Part shown: in pieces, positions 1 to 4,652 of the stretch
Position numbering within the stretch: position 1 is the first letter of the stretch
How the letters are laid out: every line of letters begins with the position of its first letter
NCBI GenBank assembly: GCA_046704085.1
Contig: JBJKSJ010000256.1
Location: 1 to 6,998 of the forward strand
Source of the DNA: DATBHW01 sp046704085
GTDB taxonomy: Bacteria; Chloroflexota; Ktedonobacteria; Ktedonobacterales; DATBGS01
DNA length: 6,998 bases
Direction: 5' to 3'
The notes under the pieces: generated by a model
What the model was told of the DNA's origin: nothing
What the model saw: the letters and a program-made list of their open reading frames with translations, nothing else
Databases searched by the model: none
Position numbers and translations under genes: made by a program

Positions 1-1008
1 GCCATCCTGAGGGAGAACTTCGACGGGCACAGGCGTTGAGCCGATCAGCTCGATAAGCGTTTGCTCGGCGCTTCGCCCCCGCGAGCGCGCCTGGACGCTC
101 AAGATCAGGCGATGCGCCAGCACGGCGGGCGCCAGCCGCTTGACCTCATCCGGGCGCACAAAGGCGCGCCCGGCAATGGCCGCCAGAGCCTGGCTGGCAT
201 GTTCCAGCGCCAGGGCCGCGCGCGGACTGGCGCCTAGCTCGATGGTCGTTTGATTGCGAGTCACGCGCACCAGATCAAGGATATAGGTTTCAACCGGCTC
301 AGTCACGACAACGTCTTTGACCACCTGCTGCAAGGCCAGCAATTCCTCGGCGGTCAGCACCGGCTGAAGCTCCAACAATGGCTGATCATGGCGAAAGCGG
401 CGCAGCATCACGCGCTCTTCTTCTGCTGCTGGATAGCCCAGCCGCAGGCGCAGCAAGAAACGGTCTAGCTGCGCTTCTGGCAGCGGAAATGTCCCCTCCA
501 GTTCGACAGGGTTCTGTGTGGCAATGACAAGGAACGGACGGGGAAGGACAATCGTCTCACGCTCCACGCTGATCTGCCGCTCTTCCATCGCTTCCAGCAA
601 GGCTGATTGGGTGCGCGGTGTCGCTCGGTTAATCTCATCAGCCAGGACAATCTGCGACAAGAGCGGACCGGGGCGAAAAGCGAAATCGCCGGTTTTCTGG
701 TTGAAGTAACTGATGCCGGTAATGTCGGAGGGCAGGAGATCAGGCGTACACTGAATGCGCTGAAACGTGCAGCCGAGCGAGCGCGCCAGGCTTTTTGCCA
801 GCATGGTCTTGCCGACGCCAGGCACATCCTCGATAAGAACATGCCCCTCACAGAGCATGGCAACCAGCAGCAGGTCGATCTCGGCGTCTTTGCCAACAAT
901 TACCTGGCGAATATTCGCCCTGACGCGATCAGCGGCCTGGCGGACCTGGGCAACCTTATGCTCCAGTGTTCCCGCAGGAGCCTCGGCCTTTGCCCGCATC
1001 GGGTCCAT
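1..1008 (-). CDS. moxR: MoxR-family AAA+ ATPase (C-terminal end cut by window edge)
   Basis: MoxR proteins are cytoplasmic AAA+ ATPases thought to act as chaperones that remodel or activate partner proteins, often von Willebrand factor A proteins encoded next to them. The 336 codons seen contain every AAA+ signature: Walker A DVPGVGKT (residues 61-68), Walker B IVLADEIN (120-127), sensor 1 VIATQNP (161-167, Asn166), the MoxR-typical LPEAQLDRF box (176-184) with the putative arginine finger Arg183, and a sensor-2-like GASPRA in the C-terminal lid. Family members run about 310-340 residues, so only a few residues should lie beyond position 1. The start ATG at 1008 has an AGGAA (1015-1019) six bases upstream; a second in-frame Met three codons later is also possible. 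The gene is separated from the metabolic operon by 276 bp, so it probably has its own promoter. Its usual partners (DUF58 and VWA proteins) would lie to the left, outside the window. Family assignment is very secure; the client protein cannot be told. Confidence 0.96.
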   Translation of the reverse strand, partial: MDPMRAKAEAPAGTLEHKVAQVRQAADRVRANIRQVIVGKDAEIDLLLVAMLCEGHVLIEDVPGVGKTMLAKSLARSLGCTFQRIQCTPDLLPSDITGISYFNQKTGDFAFRPGPLLSQIVLADEINRATPRTQSALLEAMEERQISVERETIVLPRPFLVIATQNPVELEGTFPLPEAQLDRFLLRLRLGYPAAEEERVMLRRFRHDQPLLELQPVLTAEELLALQQVVKDVVVTEPVETYILDLVRVTRNQTTIELGASPRAALALEHASQALAAIAGRAFVRPDEVKRLAPAVLAHRLILSVQARSRGRSAEQTLIELIGSTPVPVEVLPQDG

Positions 1009-1284
1009 CGACGATTCCTGTTGATACACTACTATGCCCCCTTACGTGGACTTCTCCAGAGAAGATTTCGTCGGATATAAAAAGAGCTTCCACTGCCGAC
1101 TTGGTGAGATTCGTCTCACCGTTCAGTCAATCAGTAGAAGCTATCAGCCTACACGGCATCAGGCGAGCTTCATCGCCAACAAGGTGTTTTGTCTATCTGA
1201 GTATACGCACGGCGTTCCGGTCCCGTCAAGAGCGCGCCAGCAAGCAAAGCCAGTTCTTCCCTTGCCCTTCAGATCAAGGTCGGC
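1009..1284. other. Intergenic region upstream of moxR
   Basis: This 276-bp stretch lies between the MmgE/PrpD stop and the moxR start, both on the minus strand. No coding frame here has a convincing ribosome site or recognisable product. It holds the perfect inverted repeat at 1103-1120, a shorter palindrome at 1051-1064 (CTTCTC-CA-GAGAAG), and an AT-rich patch at about 1074-1084 that could supply a -10 element for moxR. I could not find a paired -35/-10 set with normal spacing on the minus strand. There is also no GC stem followed directly by a T-run that would be a standard intrinsic terminator for the operon. Confidence 0.6.
1103..1120. promoter_or_regulatory. Perfect inverted repeat, possible operator or weak terminator
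   Basis: GGTGAGA-TTCG-TCTCACC is a perfect 7-bp inverted repeat with a 4-base loop. It sits about 95 bp upstream of the moxR start and about 165 bp downstream of the MmgE/PrpD stop. Read on the minus strand, a T-rich patch (TTTTTA, near 1079-1084) follows the stem, but about 19 bases away, too far for an ordinary Rho-independent terminator. It could be an operator for a dimeric regulator of moxR or an RNA hairpin stabilising the operon's 3' end. The symmetry is seen; the role is inference. Confidence 0.45.
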
Positions 1285-2664
1285 TTATCTTTCTGGCAGC
1301 AGATCACGCACATCAGTTTCACGGTCCAGCCGCCACACGCGAGCAATGATCTCCTCTATCTCCTCCTCTGACGCGCCCTCTTGATAGGTCGCCAGCCGTC
1401 GCGCCTTCTCCTCAATCTCGGCGCGGCTCAGGCTGTTGCCGGGGTCGCCCTTGGGCACATCAACGCGAGCAGTTATGCGACGGCCATCAACGGTCTCCAC
1501 CTCCACCAGCCCAATCCACCGCGCGGGGTAGGCTGCATCTATCTCCGGGTCCAGCACCATCTCCACCTGCCCCAGAAAATCTCGAAGTTGCTCGTTTCGC
1601 AACGCCTCATCGTGAAAGTCCGTCACGCCCGCGTGCCCAGAGCAGGCAATCAGGGCCAGGACAAAGCCCATCGAAAACTTCGCCTGATGGACCGTCTGCG
1701 GGTCTGTGACCGGGCCGAGTACATCAATGGCCGCCTGATGGACGTGCGCCCGCACACGCGCAATTTGACCAGCGGTCAATTGATGATCCTGCATCGCCCG
1801 AAGCAAGGCATCAGCAGCCGGATGCGTATGGCGGCAGGAGGCGTGGAACTTGAACGAGGTTTCCAGCACCGCCCAGCGTTCGCCCAACCCGGCGGTGAGT
1901 TTGTCGGGATCAGCATCAGTGGACATTCCCGCTGCCATTCCCTGCTCGCCTTCCAGAATCCGCCGCGCCCCGGTGAAACCATCGCGGGCAAGATACGCCG
2001 CGAGGAGGCCATCGGCAGCCGCCTTGGCGGTGTGCAGTTGCTTGGAGTCCGCCGCCTCCCGCAGAAACTCCCAAAGACCGGCAGCCTGTGTCCCCGCTGA
2101 GCCAAGCGCGTGCAGCATCGTGCCCGCATCAGCCTCCAGCACATGCGCCGCGCCAACCGCCGCCGCCAGTGTCCCTGCCGTTCCCGTCGTGTGAAAGACC
2201 CGATAATGCGAGCGACCCAGAAAAGCGCCAACGCGCGTACCAGCCTCGTAGCCCGCAGCCGCAGCGGCAATGAACTCACGCCCGGAGGCTCCAGTAGCTT
2301 GCGCCGCCGCCAGGACAGCGGGAAAGACAACGGTGGCCGGGTGAAAGACCGCCCCGTTATGCACATCATCCTGCTCCACCACATGCGAGGAAGCGCCGTT
2401 GACCAGCGCGGCAAAGAGCGGAGAGGTGCGCCGCCGCGAAACCAGGATTTCGCTCGGCCCATCGCCTGGCCCCATCATCTCGGCAAATTGCTCCAAGACG
2501 CGAACTGGCTTTGCATTGCGGCCAGCGAGGGCCGAGGCAATCCAATCCAGAAAGAGATCCTCCATGCGAGCTATGACGCTCTGGGGCAGATCGTCATAGC
2601 GGAGGTCTGCCAGGAAAGAGGCCAATAGTCCGGTAGCGTCGGTGGTGGCTGCGCTCGTACTCAT
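1285..2664 (-). CDS. MmgE/PrpD family protein
   Basis: The 459-residue product matches the MmgE/PrpD family, which includes 2-methylcitrate dehydratase, cis-aconitate decarboxylase and iminodisuccinate epimerase; length is normal. An all-helical first domain (about residues 8-270) carries the active-site segment HVVEQDDVHNG...FHPA (Asp99, Asp100, His108), the FHTTGTAG motif (157-164) and HTAKAAADG (211-219), whose Lys214 corresponds to the conserved family lysine. The alpha/beta lid domain starts near FHASCRHTHPAADA (273-286) and includes QAKFS (327-331). The gene overlaps the MaoC stop by four bases (ATGA) and has an AGGAGG six bases upstream of its ATG, so it is the third gene of a coupled operon with a CoA-transferase and a MaoC hydratase. 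The residue next to the Asp-Asp pair is Val, and Glu-Gln replaces the Asp-Phe found in cis-aconitate decarboxylase, so that exact activity is not supported. The substrate is probably a small di- or tricarboxylate related to the operon's CoA ester. Family is certain, reaction unknown. Confidence 0.93.
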   Translation of the reverse strand: MSTSAATTDATGLLASFLADLRYDDLPQSVIARMEDLFLDWIASALAGRNAKPVRVLEQFAEMMGPGDGPSEILVSRRRTSPLFAALVNGASSHVVEQDDVHNGAVFHPATVVFPAVLAAAQATGASGREFIAAAAAGYEAGTRVGAFLGRSHYRVFHTTGTAGTLAAAVGAAHVLEADAGTMLHALGSAGTQAAGLWEFLREAADSKQLHTAKAAADGLLAAYLARDGFTGARRILEGEQGMAAGMSTDADPDKLTAGLGERWAVLETSFKFHASCRHTHPAADALLRAMQDHQLTAGQIARVRAHVHQAAIDVLGPVTDPQTVHQAKFSMGFVLALIACSGHAGVTDFHDEALRNEQLRDFLGQVEMVLDPEIDAAYPARWIGLVEVETVDGRRITARVDVPKGDPGNSLSRAEIEEKARRLATYQEGASEEEIEEIIARVWRLDRETDVRDLLPER

Positions 2665-2676
2665 TCTGTTCCTCCT
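2661..2676 (-). promoter_or_regulatory. ATGA stop/start overlap with Shine-Dalgarno for MmgE/PrpD gene
   Basis: On the minus strand the MaoC stop codon TGA (2661-2663) overlaps the MmgE/PrpD ATG (2662-2664). A consensus AGGAGG (2671-2676) lies six bases before that ATG, inside the last codons of the MaoC gene. This fixes the MmgE/PrpD start and indicates translational coupling of the two genes. Confidence 0.85.
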
Positions 2677-3167
2677 GGCGCCAGGCGCGCAATCTGCGGA
2701 GCCTGGCCGCGCTTATAGATCAACATCGTGCGCTCAAAGGTAATAACCACCTTGCCATCCTGATTATAGCCGGTGGTCTTCACAGTGACGATGCCCACAT
2801 TTGGCCGAGACTTTGACTCTCGCTTCGCCAGTACCTCTGATTGTGAATAGATCGTATCACCCTCAAAGACCGGGTTAGGCAGGCGCACCTGATCCCACCC
2901 CAGGTTAGCAAAGACATTTTGCGAAATATCGGTGACGCTCTGGCCCGTCACCAACGCCAGCGTGAAGGTTGAATCAACCAGCGGTTTGCCAAACTCGGTT
3001 TGCGCCGCGTAGTGATGGTCGAAATGAATGGGAGCCGTGTTCTGGGTCAGCAGCGTAAACCAGATATTATCAGTGGTTGTCACCGTTCTTCCCAGCGGAT
3101 GCTGATAGACATCACCAACCTCAAAGTCCTCATAAAAGCGGCCCCGCCAGCCCTCTTTTGTCGGCAT
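2661..3167 (-). CDS. MaoC-like (hotdog-fold) acyl-CoA hydratase/dehydratase
   Basis: This 168-residue, single-hotdog protein belongs to the MaoC/(R)-specific enoyl-CoA hydratase family, which adds or removes water across an acyl-CoA double bond in the cytoplasm. Its start GRFYEDFEVGDVYQHP (residues 9-24) and the stretches TEFGKPLV (57-64), TFTLALVTG and KRESKSRP are typical of the subfamily found with CaiB/BaiF transferases and CitE-like lyases. The hydratase signature, usually GDxNPxH, reads TQNTAPIHFD (41-50): His48 is kept, while Asn43 sits where the catalytic Asp is expected. From memory this Asn variant is common in this subfamily, so it need not mean an inactive enzyme. The ATG at 3167 follows an AAGGAGG (3177-3183) nine bases upstream and lies 26 bp after the CoA-transferase stop. 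Likely substrates by context are mesaconyl-, itaconyl- or methylmalyl-type CoA esters; this is inference. It is the middle gene of the three-gene operon. Confidence 0.92.
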   Translation of the reverse strand: MPTKEGWRGRFYEDFEVGDVYQHPLGRTVTTTDNIWFTLLTQNTAPIHFDHHYAAQTEFGKPLVDSTFTLALVTGQSVTDISQNVFANLGWDQVRLPNPVFEGDTIYSQSEVLAKRESKSRPNVGIVTVKTTGYNQDGKVVITFERTMLIYKRGQAPQIARLAPGGTE

Positions 3168-3193
3168 GCGTCTGTGCCTCCTTCCTGCTCGCG

Positions 3194-4372
3194 CTAGATC
3201 GCGCCCTCGGCGCGAAGCTGGCTGATCTGCTCAGCGGTATAGCCAATGGAGCGAAGAATCTGATGGGTATGCTCTCCCACCGCCGGAATCGGGTCCATGC
3301 GTGGTTCCACATCCGGCATCGTGACCGGCGGCAGGAGCGCCTTGATCGGCCCAGCAGGCGAATCAACCTCGCGCCAGCGCCCGCGCGCCTGAAGCTGTGG
3401 ATGTTCCCAGAACTCCTGCATCGTATTGATGCGCGCATTGGCAATCTGCGCCTGCTCCAGCCGCGCAATGATCTGCTCGACGGTAAGCTGACTGAAGACT
3501 GCATCAATGATGGCCGAAAGCGCCTCGCGGTTGGCGACCCGCTGCGCATTGCGCGCAAAGCGCGAGTCAGCCATCAGTCGGGGCTGCTCAAGCACCTGCT
3601 CGCAGAAACGCGCCCACTCTCGCTCATTCTGAAGGCCTAGCGTCAGCAGCCTGCCATCGCCAGCGCGAAACGGCCCATAAGGCGCAATCGTCGCGTGGCT
3701 GGCGCCACTGCGGGGTGGCGCCGCGCCGCCATAGGCGGTGAAATAGGCAGGATAGCTCATCCACTCGCCCAAAGCCTCAAACAGTGAAACCTCCAGCGCC
3801 GTGCCTTTGCCAGTCCGCTCGCGCTGATAGAGCGCCGTGAGCATCCCAGAGAAGGCATACATCCCAGCAGCAATATCAGCAGCCGAGATGCCCACCTTCA
3901 CAGGAGTCTCAGGTGTTCCCGTTATGGAGATCAACCCTGTCTCACCCTGCACGAGCAAGTCATATGCCTTCTTGTCACGATACGGCCCGGAGGAGCCATA
4001 GCCAGAGATCGCGCACACGATCAGGCGCGGATAGCGTTCGCTCAGCGACTCAGCGCCCAGGCCCATCCGCTCAGCGGCCCCTGGAGCGAGATTCTGGACG
4101 AAGAGGTCTGCTGCTTGCAGCAGCCGATGGATGATCGCTTCAGCCTGGGGATGCTTTAGATCAAGCGAAAGACTCTCTTTCGAGCGGTTGAGCCAGACAA
4201 AGTGGCTCGACAGTCCGCGCACCGTCTCATCGTAGCCACGCGCAAAATCGCCAGCGCCGGGGCGCTCCACTTTGATGACCCGCGCCCCCAGATCGGCAAG
4301 CTGGCGCGTGGCGAATGGCGCGGCCACCGCCTGCTCCAACGAGACGACCATAATGCCCGTTAAAGGTAACAT
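3194..4372 (-). CDS. CaiB/BaiF class III CoA-transferase
   Basis: The 392-residue product is a family III CoA-transferase, which moves CoA from a donor thioester to a carboxylic acid through an enzyme-bound glutamyl or aspartyl-CoA anhydride; these enzymes form interlocked dimers. Seen in order: the N-terminal LADLGARVIKVERPGAGDFAR segment (about residues 25-45), SLSLDLKHPQ (67-76), VQNLAPGAAERMGLG (92-106), and the catalytic region ISGYGSSGPYRDKKAYD (122-138), where Asp138 corresponds to the catalytic aspartate of formyl-CoA transferase. TGLISITGTPE and GISAADIAAG follow. Length is normal. The frame stays open upstream to a GTG at 4588, but the ATG at 4372 is chosen because AAGGAG (4379-4384) lies six bases before it and the homologous protein begins at MLPLTGIMVV. 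It is the first gene of the operon. The closest look is to mesaconate, itaconate or succinate/citramalate transferases, but the acid acceptor cannot be fixed by eye. Confidence 0.95.
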   Translation of the reverse strand: MLPLTGIMVVSLEQAVAAPFATRQLADLGARVIKVERPGAGDFARGYDETVRGLSSHFVWLNRSKESLSLDLKHPQAEAIIHRLLQAADLFVQNLAPGAAERMGLGAESLSERYPRLIVCAISGYGSSGPYRDKKAYDLLVQGETGLISITGTPETPVKVGISAADIAAGMYAFSGMLTALYQRERTGKGTALEVSLFEALGEWMSYPAYFTAYGGAAPPRSGASHATIAPYGPFRAGDGRLLTLGLQNEREWARFCEQVLEQPRLMADSRFARNAQRVANREALSAIIDAVFSQLTVEQIIARLEQAQIANARINTMQEFWEHPQLQARGRWREVDSPAGPIKALLPPVTMPDVEPRMDPIPAVGEHTHQILRSIGYTAEQISQLRAEGAI

Positions 4373-4378
4373 CAGCGT

Positions 4379-4384
4379 CTCCTT
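4379..4384 (-). promoter_or_regulatory. Shine-Dalgarno deciding the CoA-transferase start
   Basis: AAGGAG on the minus strand sits six bases upstream of the ATG at 4372. The longer in-frame start (GTG at 4588) has no such site. It would also add 72 residues encoded by the hairpin-rich repeat-like element, which resemble no part of a CoA-transferase. Confidence 0.85.
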
Positions 4385-4390
4385 GACCTC

Positions 4391-4545
4391 CCATTCCCCT
4401 GTACCGCCGGCTTCCAGTCGGCAGGGGTGGTGGGGTCTGGCGCCCACACGCGCCCGCCTTGTAGCGCTGGCAAGGATGCCGACAGGGGTGGAGGGTGCGG
4501 CGCGTGCCTGGACCACCCCAGGGTTGGCGTTCTCCCTGAATGCCC
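4391..4545. repeat. GC-rich hairpin-dense element, probable dispersed intergenic repeat
   Basis: This part of the divergent spacer contains four back-to-back inverted repeats. They are CCCCT (4396-4400)/AGGGG (4423-4427) enclosing GCCGGC-TTCCA-GTCGGC (4406-4422, one mismatch); GGCGC (4439-4443)/GCGCC (4450-4454); GGCA (4469-4472)/TGCC (4477-4480); and a perfect GGGGTGG (4485-4491)/CCACCCC (4513-4519). A 9-bp direct repeat CAGGGGTGG occurs at 4422-4430 and 4483-4491. The composition and packed symmetry resemble REP/BIME-like or small non-autonomous repeat units rather than a protein gene. It lies in the 5' leader of the CoA-transferase operon and ends about 40 bp before the polymerase promoter. 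Boundaries are approximate, since no clear terminal inverted repeats or target duplication were found. Dispersal in the genome is inferred, not seen. Confidence 0.55.
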
Positions 4546-4583
4546 AGCCAGAAACAGCGTCTGCATTTTCATAGCAGCGCCCC

Positions 4584-4612
4584 TTCACAAAAGGGCTGGC
4601 TCATGGTATCAT
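4584..4612 (+). promoter_or_regulatory. Predicted sigma-70-type promoter for the DNA polymerase gene
   Basis: TTCACA (4584-4589) and TATCAT (4607-4612) each match the bacterial consensus at five of six positions and are separated by exactly 17 bp. Transcription would begin near 4619, giving a leader of about 34 bases before the ATG at 4653. The -35 box overlaps a small inverted repeat, CCCTT (4581-4585)/AAGGG (4591-4595), which could be an operator. The leader itself can pair TGGAA (4613-4617) with TTCCA (4628-4632). No equally good promoter was found for the opposite-strand operon. Confidence 0.6.
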
Positions 4613-4652
4613 TGGAACAAAGGTTCTTTCCAGAAACTCTATCAGGAGCAAT

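Noticed and set aside
465..899. Minus-strand open frame of 144 codons inside moxR
   Set aside because: It is an out-of-frame shadow on the same strand as moxR; the AAA+ motifs are in the other frame throughout.
1067..1103. Possible intrinsic terminator of the metabolic operon (TTTTTA patch after the 1103-1120 stem)
   Set aside because: The T-run is about 19 bases from the stem and interrupted, which does not fit a Rho-independent terminator.
1381..2100. Plus-strand open frame of 239 codons antisense to the MmgE/PrpD gene
   Set aside because: It mirrors a clear MmgE/PrpD gene in GC-rich DNA, has no ribosome site, and its product is Arg/Gln/His-rich with no recognisable fold.
1285..2664. Calling the MmgE/PrpD gene prpD (2-methylcitrate dehydratase) or cis-aconitate decarboxylase
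   Set aside because: No methylcitrate synthase or lyase gene is nearby and the active-site loop differs from both characterised types; only the family is supported.
4373..4588. Upstream extension of the CoA-transferase to a GTG at 4588 (464 residues)
   Set aside because: There is no Shine-Dalgarno before the GTG. The extra 72 residues are encoded by the hairpin-rich element and do not look like family sequence, and the ATG at 4372 has an ideal AAGGAG.
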